Positions 49,294 through 60,857 of a stretch of DNA of 64,000 bases are shown in pieces. Position 1 is the stretch's first letter; each line of letters begins with the position of its first letter. The position numbers and the translations under genes were made by a program. Under the pieces are notes generated by a model, which did not search any database, was not told the DNA's origin, and saw nothing but the letters and a program-made list of their open reading frames with translations. Location of the stretch: NCBI GenBank assembly GCA_947846985.1, contig CANTUZ010000001.1, forward strand, positions 150,380,447-150,444,446. The letters are read 5' to 3'. Source of the stretch: Fratercula arctica. Taxonomy: Eukaryota; Chordata; Aves; Charadriiformes; Alcidae.

Positions 49294-52200
49294 GACATCT
49301 TCTGTTAGTACAGAAATATTCCCAGCAATGCTATTTATACAAAATATGTCCTTCCTCATAATCACATCCTAAACAAGACAGCTACTTATTGCCTTTTTTA
49401 TTAAGTTAATTTATTATTGCAGACTCACAGACAACAGGCCCTTTAAATGTGTAAGACAGTAGAGTTACAGGTATATACTATCTAAAACAAATTATTGAAG
49501 AATTTCAAATTATGATTGTCCATTACTGCTAATTAGAACATCCTGCAATAGTACAGTGAAAGGAGAGTAGATATTTTTCAGTTACAAACTAAACCAGACC
49601 TTTTTATGTCAAATCCTTAAGAGCCCAGAATCAGTGCACCAAGGATTTTAAAGAAAATGGCAGTCATCCTTTCTGAGATCGATCACAGCTCTCTGTAGTC
49701 TGTATCTTTAATGCGTAGAGGCTGATTGTGCCCTCAGCATAGGGAAATAATGAAGTCACAGACTCTTCCTGTGGAGCAGTGAGCCCCAAGGATATGTGGT
49801 ATAGCTCTTCCCATTGATGTAATCTGTCACAAAGACTTCTTAACTTCAGTGATCTCATTAAAGATGGGATTTTCAAAGAAGCTCAGTTAGACTAGCTACC
49901 TAAATCTCACTGTGGCAATTGGACCTTGCTTCCTTGATTCCTTTGAAAAATCCCGTACAATGATAAGATGGAATACCTTAAACTGTCTTTGTAGTTTATA
50001 CAGCTTTTATTAATTCTTCTCAGATGATTAATGATGAAGAATGAGAAACAAATAAGTATAATACTTAAGAACTCAATTTATGCGATGTATGTTAGCCTAG
50101 TGTTCATGAGTCAGGAATTTTTAATGACTATGTGTCATGCAGATGGATATTGGGCAAAAAATTGGCATCCAGTTTTTGAGCATCCATGGATGTGTTGGTG
50201 TTTATATCATGGGTTCTGTCTCACTGCAGTATAAAATAAGCTATTCAGAAAATCCACAGATAGATGTGTATTCAGTGTGGAATTCAGATATCTCCAGCAT
50301 CAGTGTGTTCCAAACTGACAGTTGGTTTGGATCTATTTTCTAATGTATAGGATTAGTGGGCTAAATTCAAACTTTGCAAAAGGTTAAAAGTTTGGATGTG
50401 CCTTATCACAGGGAAGTTTCTTATGTCTCCTATCAGTTGCTAATCCCAAGAGGGTACTTAGATAACTGTGTACCAGCTTCCATGAACGCAGGGACTGTTT
50501 CTTTCTTGATCCATTATGGGCTAAGCCTTTGAAACCAGGGATCAGCAACAAGAAGACTGCAAAGGACAAATAAGTAAAGAAGTGAAAAAAAATGAGCTAG
50601 AAATCAGAAATGCCATATAATACCTGGCTAGTCTGATATCTCCCAGTGTCTAGACAAGATCTGAACTATTCATTCAGTATACATCTGATACACGGATAAA
50701 GGAAATTGTTATTGAAACTAGAGAACATGAGGTTTATTACCTGAGTAGTAAAGCAAGCAAAAAACAGGCGAAAGGGAAGATCTTTATACTGCATTGAAAT
50801 AGGAACTACTGTGCTAGAAAGGAGTTTTAGTACAATTCTGAAGATTTTTTTCTTTAACACTTTTATTAGAACTATTAGAATTTATTATAACTATCAAAGA
50901 ATAGAAGTATACTAATGACATTTGTTCAAGATACAGCACAGTCAGGAAGAATTAGATGCCTTAAGATCAGTCAATAGAGAAATAGGATGAAATTTCATAC
51001 TGTCACATGAAAACACTTCCATTGAGGAATTAATAATGAAAATGAAGGAATTACCAGTTCAAAGATACAAAGGTGCTGAAAGACTTGGAAGCACTGGTGG
51101 ATCAGAATGTAGATCAGAAGGTGAATCTGAATTTGCCATCCCTCTGTAACTCCTGCTGTGATGTGGGACAGAGGTGTCAATTTGGCAGTACATTTCCAGT
51201 CAAGATGTAAGTCTTGAAATTCATGCAATGGACTGGAAAAATGGATTTTGGAGTTCTGATTCTACCAAATTAAAAAGAAAAGAAATGAAAAAGATGAATT
51301 CATGGCATGGAGCTTAAAGAAAGATGGCTCAACAATTTAGAGAACTGAAAGTCTTTAAGTTTGCATTAGCTGAGTGACTAAATTTCTAAAACTGCATGTG
51401 CTAAACACGAGAGAGGGAAAAGACTAATTTATGTTAATGAATAGTGTTCTGAAGAAAATAGGAGCTAAGTAACTACAAACACAAATATTGACAGTTAGTT
51501 TACAGCTTCTAAGACTCAGAGGACAGATGTTCTGCAATATCCTTTCTACAGTGGAAATCGAGCTGATTTTAAGGGAGAACTTGGTATATATGTGAAAATA
51601 TTACTTGATATGGCTACCTGTACCACCAAGGGACATCACTAGAGGATCCAGTAAGTCTGCTCAAATCCATTGTTCACTGAAAAATCAGTCATTTCACTGA
51701 TTGCTCTGAGGTAGTTCTGAAGAAGCAAAGTGATATGTTATGTATATTCAGCAAAATGATTTAATTCCCCTGGTGCCCCAGTGCCCGTACAGCACATTCT
51801 CTCTGGTTTGGTAATATTTTTCAATAATTAAATTTCTCTAAGAGCTGCAAGAATTTATAAAATATCTTCACTTCATTAATTTAGCAGCCAGTGTAGAATT
51901 TTAAGCAGCAAGTGTTCCCAAACTTCAGTGGCTTTGCAGATGTTGCGATGGATAGAACTACAGTGAATTAAGGCATATTAGTTATGGTAACATGCAGTTA
52001 GTCACACCCAATTATATTTGTTTATTTTGATAAAACTGGGGAAAAAGAATCCATTTCCACCGTATGAAAGTGACTTTACATGATCTTGTACGCTGTCTTC
52101 ATAAAGGATCTCATCTTCCATCCTCTTGACTCATACTTGTCCTTGAGAGTTTGAATTCTTTTCCAACTTCTTTCTACCCTCAACTTCTTTCTACACCCCA

Positions 52201-52572
52201 CTCTGGTTCCCTGTCTTCTGACACCAGAAATAAATTTCTATCAACCCCTTTCTGACAAAAGCCACAACATTTTTCCAGTCACAGTGCTTTTTTGAACCTA
52301 TTGATCATTCCTGAATCCCACCTTGTTTGACTTCTGTAATTGACTCTGACAGCCTTTGCCCATTGAAACTGCTAGTAAGACTGACAGAGGGGAAAACGTG
52401 GTGACTCAACAGTATGTAAACAGGGAGAACTTTCAGTACACTTCCTCTGAGCCTCTTTTTAAGGTTTCCTAGGCATTGTAAAATCAGAAAAGGGAGTTCA
52501 GTGTGCAGTAAGTTGTCTTTTCTCACCTGATATGTTTTTTGCTTTATTCAAGAGGAGAGTGCTCCCTTTTAT

Positions 52573-53100
52573 TGCCCCACTTTAAGTACTGTATTAAGTT
52601 TTGGGCCCCTCACTACAAGAAAGACAGAGATTCTGGAGAGAGTACAGAGAAGGGCAACGAGGCTGGTGAGGCGTCTGGAGAACAAGTCTTATGAGGAGCA
52701 GCTGAGGAAACTGGGGTTGTTCAGCCTGGAGAAAAGGAGGCTGAGGGGAGACCTTATCACTCTCTACAGCTACCTGAAAGGAGATTGTAGCAAGATGGGG
52801 GTTGGTTTCTTCTCCCAAGTAACAAGTGATAGGATGAGAGGAAATGGCTTCAAGTTATGCCAGGGGAGGTTTAGTTTGGATATTAGGAAAAATTGCTTCA
52901 CCAGAAGGGTTGTCAAGCATTGGAACAGGCTGCCCAGGGAAGTGGTTGAGGCACCATCTCTGGAGGTATTTAAGAGACATGTAGGTGTGGTGCTGAGGGA
53001 CATGGTTTAGTGGTGGACTTGGCAGTGTTAGGTTAATGCTTGGGCTCAATGATCTTAAAGGTCCTTTCCAACCTAAATGATTCTATGATTCTGTGATTCT
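52573..53100 (+). mobile_element. CR1 LINE, 5'-truncated 3' end
   Basis: Homology begins near CCACTTTAAGTACTGTATTA and continues as [59 protein letters not shown] and [20 protein letters not shown], to a stop at 53008-53010. The 3' UTR contains GGTCCTTTCCAACCTAAATG, and the element ends in ATTCTATGATTCTGTGATTCT at 53080-53100. The frame is open for 114 codons, so decay is modest. The UTR differs from the copies at 6546 and 63207 (no CCCTGCCCAGGG segment), so this is another CR1 subfamily. The missing 5' part is normal 5' truncation. Confidence 0.95.
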
Positions 53101-53929
53101 AAATCCCAGACACTACTTCATGATACAAGAAAAATAAAAGTCAGGTATCTGTCTATTTGAGAATTTTCATAGTGCAGGCTAATGCAGAAAGCATACCGTA
53201 ATTATTAATTTGACCTCATCTGTCAAACCTAGATGGGTTCAGGGGTAGGAGGCACTGGGTTGTGAACTGAAGGTCTTCAGTAGTTGGACACAGAAAGCTT
53301 GCATACAAAACACCCTTAAAAAAAAGTACTGCAACAATGCTAATACAGTGAAAGTGCATGTTCATGTGTTATGTGTCTGTGTTTGTGTTTGAACATATGC
53401 ATGCATCTAGGTTTACCTGTAATTAAAGCATGTATTTATATTTATACTATGTCCTCTCATTCATTAACCTTGTATGTTGGTTTCAAAATTGTCCATAATT
53501 TTCAGTGTATTGAACATGTCTTATTTGATGTTGAAGGCCAAGTAACACAGCCACAGAATAACTGAAGCCAAAACTACTTTTTTTAACAAATAACAATACT
53601 CATTAATGGGAGGAAGGTCATTATATTGTGTAACTCCTTGCTCCTTTGTTATTTGAATAATCAGTTTACATAATGAGATTTGAGAAATCCTACAGATTGT
53701 ACTAAGTTTATTAAAACAAGCATGAAGTGTTTAGTTTAACTTAAATACATAACTATAATATTTCATCATAGTAATTAGAGTTATTTTGTAACATCTGCAT
53801 GTCAGGATCCTGATGCTTCATTTATGATTAACACATCATTAAAGTAAGCACATTATAAACTGGAGATACAAAGACAAATATCATCCTGAAGAACTTCTTA
53901 TTTTAAAAGTCAGTCAAATGCAAAGGTCA
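53101..53929. other. unique AT-rich non-coding DNA
   Basis: Ordinary AT-rich sequence. Nothing recognised beyond short A and T runs. Confidence 0.55.
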
Positions 53930-55010
53930 GAGGGACATAAATCCATATTTGGGCTGCCGACAGGCTGCTAAGTTTAAGATGCATAAGATCACATCTATGC
54001 TTAATGCAATCAACTGGGACTGTTCTTTCAGAAGGATCTCATTTGTCCCTGGGCTCTCCCCATGGTCCAAAAGTGGCCATTACCTTCTGCTTTCAAGCTG
54101 TTGCATGTAGAAAAAGTCATACCCAACTGTACTAGGTCATTTGTTGTATACATATTTTCATCTAATGGGTCTGCTGAATAATATGGATCTGATCACATGG
54201 ATCACAGGAGACACCGGTCCATCATCCTGGGCTCGAGAATCACTACTGATGATTCATGTGCATTACCCCTCCATGATGCTTGGCATATTCCTCCTGGGCC
54301 AGGTTGGCATCCTCTTCCTGATCAGTGACAAGAATGTCACCAGGGTCCCAAGGAGGAAGGGTTGTGGCAATTTCCAGGCCCTGTATTGCTAAGGTATCAT
54401 GACTGTCAACAACTGTTACCTGGATGTCCAGAGCTGCTTGCCATTTACAGACCCTCTCTCCAGTAGTTTTCCCACCTCCTTCTCAGTCTACATAGTTTCC
54501 TCTTGCCCTACATAAAACTCAAGGTACTCCAGACATGACTTTCCATATGGCTGGAGAGCACTGTCAACCTTCTCCCTGAAGCTGCCCTAGGTGCCCAGCA
54601 TATACTAGCTACTCAATGGGTGGTCTGTCAGTATGCTGGCTTCCCCATGTCTTCTCATCTCTCTTTCTTGAAGGTGTTAGCTACCACTTTCACCCTCCAA
54701 TTTCCACCATATTCCTGGAATATAATTTGCTGTTTACTATCCTGAGGACTAACTTTCTTCTAAAAGCGTTCATAGACCCAGGAAAAGAACAAGCCAACAT
54801 CCCCCAGTAATGTAAGCAGCGAGCCATATTTGTCAGAGGCAGAAAAAAAGCTGTCATTGTCCCCACAGCCAAATAAACTATTGAAAAGAAGGGAATCCCT
54901 AAAGCCTTCCTAGAAGTAACGGAACCCCAGAGGCTGTCCTCCTCAGTGGCTCTGCCAACACTGCTTAATGTTAATATAAGAATATTCCTGCGCATTATAG
55001 CCAGGTAGCA
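53930..55010. other. GC-richer block, possible decayed coding or repeat sequence of unknown identity
   Basis: Composition rises above the AT-rich neighbours. Several frames on both strands read like broken protein. On the plus strand a frame at 54141-54392 gives YPSMMLGIFLLGQVGILFLI, followed by basic residues, and another at about 54430-54720 is leucine-rich with several stops. On the minus strand LEIATTLPPWDPGDILVTD (within 54250-54400) and the frame at 54690-54995 are also protein-like. No single frame stays open and I cannot name a family. A processed pseudogene, an old transposon coding piece, or chance are all possible. Confidence 0.25.
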
Positions 55011-56436
55011 CAGAGCACTTCACCAGCACATTGCTAAGTTCCCCTCCCCTTACCCCAGTTCAGAGTGGATGTGTCCATACTGTACATTATTTGGAGTGAT
55101 CCTTTGTTTTATGCCCATGCTACTGATCTTTATGCCTACTTGCCAGGAGGACTCTCTATCAGCTAAATCTTGATCTTGTTACATAGCGCAAATTTGTTAA
55201 GATGTATAAACATATTGGAAACCACCAAATATTTAAATTCTCTCTAGTGCCCTCTAAGATTACTTAAACTCCAGGCAGAGAGCGTCACCTACTCTCCATT
55301 TCCTTGTTTATCCATTAAAGCATGCAGAGAAAGAAGTGGAAACTTTGTAGAAAGAAGATTTGCCAGTAAGAATAGCATAAACAAAATTAAGGGGCCCTAA
55401 CCCAATCTGCCTCCCAGTGTCAAGTCTCCATTCCAGGCTATGGGCTGCTTGCCAGTGCTGTATTCATTAATGCTGTCTTTACAAGAAATAACGAGATTAG
55501 GCTACCGCAAAAAATGCAAAACAAAACAGAACTAAAAATGAAGGAAAAACATACTTCATTTAGCCCTGGCTTTGGCTTTTCTTGCCCTTCATCTTGTTGA
55601 CTACGTGCTTCTTTCCCTTTCTGTTCTGCTGACATTTTGACCTCCTCTGGCGAGCATGTCCACTGCAATACTGAACAAGTCAGAGATGCCCTCTAATTAT
55701 TTATAGCCAAGTTGCCAACTGGCTACCCACTCTCATGGCTGTAAGCTCTGTGGAGACTGGGATCTTTTGAGTACTTCTGAGTTAGGGGACACTTGGATGA
55801 CTACTGGCACCTGGGTAACTACTGAGAGCACCCTTCACTCCGATTGCTTATTTTGGCTCACAGTCCCACTGAACTCAAAGGAGCGCTAGGCAGGACCTGG
55901 AGTGTACCGTGCCTGGTCAAAGGTTGTAGGATAAGGTTGTTATTTGGTATAAAACACATAAAAAACCCCCAACATGATTCAGTGAAGTATCCTTTGCGGT
56001 ATAGCCTAAAACTTGAATCTGAGACTCTCATATGTACTAAAGAGGGGTTCAAATCTCTTGACTGAGAGATCTTGAGAGATTTCTTGTATTTTCTCATTCC
56101 AAACAGTGAACAAATACACCAAGCAGAAAAATCTTTTTCTCTCAAGGTGAAATACAGAGGTCTAGATAAAAGTCAAGCTCATTAAATGCTGTTTTGATGG
56201 TTAATGAACATAGATTAGCAGGTTGTTGGATAGATGTGTGTAAGTTTGTTCTTGATGTTTTCCTGCAATGAACTACTAATGAATATTTTCTTTTGACAGC
56301 TCTTTAATGCCTTAGTTCAACTGAATGCAAATCAAGTACAGAGAGAATATGATCATTTTCTGCAGCATCTGTTTTCTTTACCTATCAACCTAGTTATTTT
56401 GTCTCCGCAAGACCTAAAAAGGATTCTCCTTGATTA
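55011..56436. other. unique non-coding DNA
   Basis: No gene or repeat recognised. Short overlapping frames on both strands are under 100 codons and carry no domain. Confidence 0.55.
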
Positions 56437-58089
56437 GAGAATCACAGAACTACAGAACTGCTGAGGTGTGAAGGCACCTCTAGTCCAGGAGTTCTCTAGT
56501 CCAGTTGAGGTTTGAAAATCTCCAACAGTGGGGATTTCACAAAGTTGCTGGGCAACCTATCCCAGTGTTTGACCACCCTTGCAGTAAAAGAGAGTAGTTT
56601 TAATGTTTAAAAAGAATTTCCTGTATTTCAATTTGTGCCCATTCTACCCTGTTCTTTTCCTAGGCACCAATAAGAAAAGTCCAGCTCTGTCTTCTTTACT
56701 CGCCTCAGTCAGGTATTTGTACATGAGTATGACCTCCTGAGGTTATATATAGTATAACCTCCTTGAGATTTCTCTTTTCCAGGCTGAACATCCCAGATCT
56801 CTCAGCTTCTCCTTGTATGATAGATGTTCCAGTCCCTTAATCGACTTTGTGGTCCTTTACAGAACTCACTCCAGCATGCCTCTGTCCCTCTTGTACTGGT
56901 GAGCCCAGCACTGCACTCAGCACTCCAGATGTGGTCACACCAGCACTGAGGAGAAGGATCACCTCCCTCAAACTGCTGGCAATGCTGTTGGCCACCATTT
57001 CTGCAAGGGCACATTGTCTCTTCATGGTCAACTCATTGCTCACAACGAAAAGTCCTGTTTTGCAAAGCTGCTCTCCGTCTGGTCAGCTTCAGCCTGTGCT
57101 GGTGCATGGGGTTATTCCTCCCCAGGTGCAAGACTTTGCATTTCTCTTTATTGAACTTGTTGAGATTCCTGATGGCACACTTCTTCAGTCTGTTGAGGTC
57201 CCTGTGAATGGCAGCACAACCATCTAATGTGTCAACCATTCTCCTAATTTTTGGAACATTTGCAAACTTGTTGAGGGTGTGCTGCCCTGTCATCCATGTC
57301 ATTAATGAAGATCTTAAACAGTACTGGCCCCAGTACCAACACCTGGGGTACACTACTAGGGACAGACCTCTAGCTGGACTTTGTGCTAATAACTGTAAGC
57401 CTTCGAGCCTGGAATTTCATCCACTTTTCAGTCCACCTCACTGTCCCCTCACATATTCTGAGGAGGGATATTCTGGTCTATGAGGATGTTGTGGGAGACA
57501 GTGCTGAAAGCTTTGCTGAAGTCTAGGTAGGTAATATGAACTGCTGTCCCCTTATCCACCAAACTAGTCACCTCATCATAAAGGCTATCAGGCTGGTCCA
57601 GCGTTTCTTCTTCATAAATCCATGCTCCCAGTCATCTTGCCCTTAATAATCTTGTCCTTCATGTGCCTGGAAATGGTTTCCAAGACTGTTTGCTCCATCA
57701 CCTTCCCAAAAACTGAGGTGACAGTGACTGGCCTACAGTTTTCAAGTTCCTCCTTCTTGCCCTTCTTGAAGATAGGAGTGACATTTGCTTTCTTCCAGTC
57801 ATAAGAAACCTCCTCTGATCACCACAGCCTTTCAAAGACAATAGACAATTGCCTCACAATGACATTGGCCAGCTCCCTCAAGACTTCTGACATCTGGTCC
57901 CATGGAATTGTGTATGTCCAGCCTGATTAAATGTTCCCTAACTAGATCCTTCTGCACCAAGGGTAAGTCTTCCTTGCTTCAAACTTTCCCAGTGGTCTTA
58001 GGAATTTGGGATTCCTGAAGGCAGTTCTTAACACTGAAGACTGAGGCAAAAAAAAAACACTGAATATCTCCTCCTTTTCCATGTCCCCT

Positions 58090-58119
58090 GTCACTAGGTC
58101 CCCCGTTACTAGGTCCCCC
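58090..58119 (-). repeat. 15-base in-frame tandem duplication inside CR1 ORF2
   Basis: GTCACTAGGTCCCCC (58090-58104) and GTTACTAGGTCCCCC (58105-58119) differ at one base. On the minus strand they encode GDLVT twice in the CR1 linker segment, where one GDLVT is usual. The 15-base length keeps the frame. Confidence 0.85.
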
Positions 58120-58307
58120 GCCCCATTCAACATCAGGCTCATTTTACCCCTGGTATTTCTTTTGCTGCTGTAGGCACCCTTCTAGTTTCTTTCACAGCCT
58201 GGACCGTACTCAGCTCCATGTGGGCTTTGGCTTTCCTAACCCCATCCCAGCACACTTGGCCCGTATCTCTATATTTCTTCCTGGGCCACCTACTTTCACA
58301 TCTTGTA

Positions 58308-58395
58308 TTGGTTTTTTGTTTGATCATTGTTTTTTTGTTGTTGTGGGGTTTGGTTTTTTTGGTTTTTTGTTTTATTTTGTTTTGTTTTTTTAATA
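58308..58395. repeat. T/G-rich simple repeat inside the CR1 copy
   Basis: Runs of T3-T8 separated by G or GG dominate about 85 bases. On the element's own strand this is an A-rich (AAAAC)n-like tract. It lies where CR1 encodes a lysine-rich linker just after the NKELLTKLK segment, so it probably grew by slippage from AAA/AAG codons. Confidence 0.8.
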
Positions 58396-58775
58396 TTTGA
58401 GTTTAGTCAGGAGCTCCTTGTTCATCCAGGCAGGGCCTTCTACCACCTTAGCAGGACTTCTTGCAGGTGGGGAATGGACCACTCTCGAGTTCGGAAGAAA
58501 GGATCCTTGAAAATCAACCCATCCTCTTGGACCCCTCTTCTCTCCAAGAGAAGATTCCCATGGAATCCCTTCAAGTAGATCCATGAACTGTCCAATCTGC
58601 TCTCATGAAGTCCAGGGCTGCGATCCTACTGTTTGCCCTGTTCCCTTCTCTCAGGATCCTGAGCTCCACCACCTCATGGTCACTGCAACTAAGACTGCCT
58701 CTGACCTTCACATCCTCCATTGTTTCTTCCTTGTTTGCAAGTATAAGGTTCAGCAGAAAGCCTCATCTTGTAAGA

Positions 58776-60714
58776 CAGCTGACAGCGTAAAGGCTCAGCA
58801 AAGTGCAGATCTTCCTAGCAGCCACAGAGAGGGCTTGCAAAACTTTCTGTTGGGGGAGAGTGATACCTTCATAGCAAGAAGGTGCCCATCAGATACAGTA
58901 CGCACATGCAGGGTATGAAAAATAACAAAGCTGTTTCTCTCTATCTCTTTTTGCCCTGCTGGAAAATCTCATGTGGTGAATATGAGCAGAATTCAAATTG
59001 TTCCAAGATGACAGAATGTTCTTTATTGTATTTCCTATTAATTGAAAAAAATGACAATTTCACCTGCTTTGGTAATTATATCCCAAACTTACCTGTCTCC
59101 ACTGTACAAGGCACTGCTGCTGAAAGGACAGGAGAAGGCAATGCTGGTCAAAGGAGTGCCTTTGTTGACAGCCTTAATGACTGCCTAATGAACATTTTGT
59201 TTTTCTTTAGAGAAGTTATGCCTACCCTTATACTGCAGTCAGGAACACAAGACATGTTTCAAATTTGCACAGTTCAAAAAATCTCAGAAAGAGAGAACAG
59301 ACCTCATTCGTTTATGAACCACGTAAAAACCATGAGAACCATGAAGGCCTGGGATATTTAATGAGGCATAGACACACATGTTCTAAAAGCAAAGGAATAA
59401 AAGGAGTAGTGGAGAAAAACATGAATAAAAGGAAAGCTATGCAACACCAAAAAAGTTGGAGGCAAGTTCAGTGTGCAGAAACACTCTGTGATTTTAATAC
59501 CTGCTACAGCTAATGGCACTAGTGAATATTGGAAATTGGTATTTAAAAGCTGATCTATGGTGTACCACTTTTTTTTGTGACACTCATTCTTCATCCTACA
59601 TATGGCCTTTTTTCCAGGTAGTTACATTTATTATCTTTTTTATTCCTATAACAACACAGCATAACAATTGCCTAAATTATTCTTCAGCAGGTCCAGGTGA
59701 TGCTTAAGAAGTAGAGTAGGAGGACTGACTGAGGTTGGAGTGAATGTTTCAGAAGGCACCACTGAATGGGCTGAGACTATGGCAGATGCCTCCTAATAAT
59801 TCCCACTGTTGTGGCCTGAGCCTTGAGAAAAGTGCTAACCACCGTAGACAGGCACACTGATGGACTGCTGATGGCTATGCAACCACAGCTCCAGCTGTGA
59901 ATGATATGTTATCAAACCACACATTTATAATGGAAAGTGCAATTTTATATTTCTCTTTCTGCTTGTGTAAGCTTTTGTCCTTTCCATACAGAGAGATTCT
60001 CTGAGAGATAACTGTTCTCCTCTGGCTTGCACTTAACCTGTGCAAAGCAGGTAGGTGCTGGATCTGTTTTGATGTTTAGAAAATGTATTTAGACTCAGAT
60101 ATAAATAAAGACACACAAAACAGTGCAATGCAAAACAGTGTTGAATGGTGCCTGTGGTATTCAGGTGGAAAAAAGAATTCAGTGGAAAACAAGATGCGCA
60201 TCCTGTGAGCATTGTAGGTATGTACTTACTTAGAGTATATATTATAGGTTATTGAAGCTTTTGAATGTTTCTTTACTTCAGGGAAGTATATGGACATCTC
60301 TCCTTCCAGTAGCTCTCTGCATGTCATCGTGCTTTCCTCAGTCGCTCTTCTGCTTGTGGAGCTCTTCAGCACCTTCCACTTTGATCTTAACTCTCTGGAA
60401 GAGAAGTACAAAGCTGCCTCCTGTTTGTGGAAGCCTTATTGTAGATAATGAGGTGGTGCAGCTGTGTCTCACTCTCTTAGCCCCAGTCAAGTACTTCTGG
60501 TCCTAAAAATCAGTGTCTTGGAACCTCATCTGAGGGGGAGAGGATATTTTCTCTACCCTCTCCATGTTCATATTAGAGAGATGACATTGTCCCCAACCAA
60601 ATACACAACAAACATATATCATAATTAATAATCAGACCTTCCCTCTGTCAAGCTGAGATTTATTTACAGACCTTAACAAATTAAGCCACACAACCCTAAG
60701 GAAGGCAGTGCTTT
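58776..60714. other. unique non-coding DNA
   Basis: No gene is recognised. The 159-codon plus-strand frame at 58882-59361 has no domain, its first codons lie just past the CR1 edge, and it has no coding-like composition. The rest is AT-rich. Confidence 0.5.
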
Positions 60715-60857
60715 AAATGCCTTTATTTTGCAGTGAGGCTGACTGTGATATCAAAAAGTTCAGTGAGTTGCCCGAAATCACAGAGCCGGTCAGGGGCAGG
60801 GGCAGAAGGAAAGCTGGCCTCCTTGAGGAAAAAATCCCATGTCCTTGCTGGACTACC
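60715..60857 (-). mobile_element. MIR-like ancient SINE, minus strand
   Basis: On the plus strand the order TTATTTTGCAGTGAGG, GTTCAGTGAGTTGCCC, GAAATCACAGAGCCGGTCAG, GGGCAGAAGGAAAGCTGGCC, CATGTCCTTGCTGGAC follows the reverse complement of MIR (ATTTTACAGATGAGG, AGTGACTTGCCC, AAGGTCACACAGC, GTGGCAGAGC, and onward). The element therefore runs right to left. Substitutions are numerous, as expected for a repeat from the amniote ancestor. Identification is from memory of the family. Confidence 0.62.

Larger units (their letters stand above)
39649..52572. other. 13-kb unique AT-rich stretch with long homopolymers
   Basis: No CR1, LTR, SINE or gene is recognised. It has an unusual number of long mononucleotide runs: A29 at 41552-41580, A21 and T20 at 42524-42605, C15 at 43259-43273, A14 at 49095-49108, and T/G-rich sequence at 45245-45337. 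A full CRE (TGACGTCA) lies at 42208. Open frames are under 75 codons with no domain. Confidence 0.55.
56437..58775 (-). mobile_element. CR1 LINE, long 5'-truncated copy (about 2.3 kb)
   Basis: This is the most complete CR1 in the window, read right to left. It starts in the endonuclease end of ORF2, runs through the linker and reverse transcriptase, then the C-terminal region and 3' UTR, and ends in the decayed tail ACAGAACTACAGAATCACAG (read as its complement, 56437-56460). The GGATAGGTTGCCCAGCAAC region of the 3' part matches the CR1 C-terminal block. Many frameshifts and stops break the coding part. Its divergence, together with an internal T/G-rich expansion and an in-frame duplication, indicates an older subfamily than the copies at 6546 and 63207. 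The exact 5' limit is uncertain by about 30 bases. Confidence 0.9.
57033..58775 (-). pseudogene. CR1 ORF2 remains: endonuclease end, linker and reverse transcriptase, catalytic motif lost
   Basis: Translated in pieces on the minus strand, the order is ILANKEETMEDVKVRGSL, then SDHEVVELRIL (58674-58688; SDH is the endonuclease C-terminal signature). Then follow PAWMNKELLTKLKY, GVRKAKAHMEL, a doubled GDLVT, and DWKKANVTPIFKKG (about 57780). Next are the RT A motif YLDFSKAF (57507-57529) and VLGPVLFKIFINDMDD (about 57310). The catalytic FADD has become FANV (57255-57266), which alone would abolish polymerase activity. KEKCKVLHLGRNNP closes the RT part. The frame shifts several times. The protein would have nicked target DNA and copied CR1 RNA; this copy is inert. 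Confidence 0.88.

Noticed and set aside
58882..59361. 159-codon open frame, plus strand
   Set aside because: It begins at the edge of the long CR1, has no recognisable domain and no coding-like composition. Frames of this size occur by chance in a window this long.
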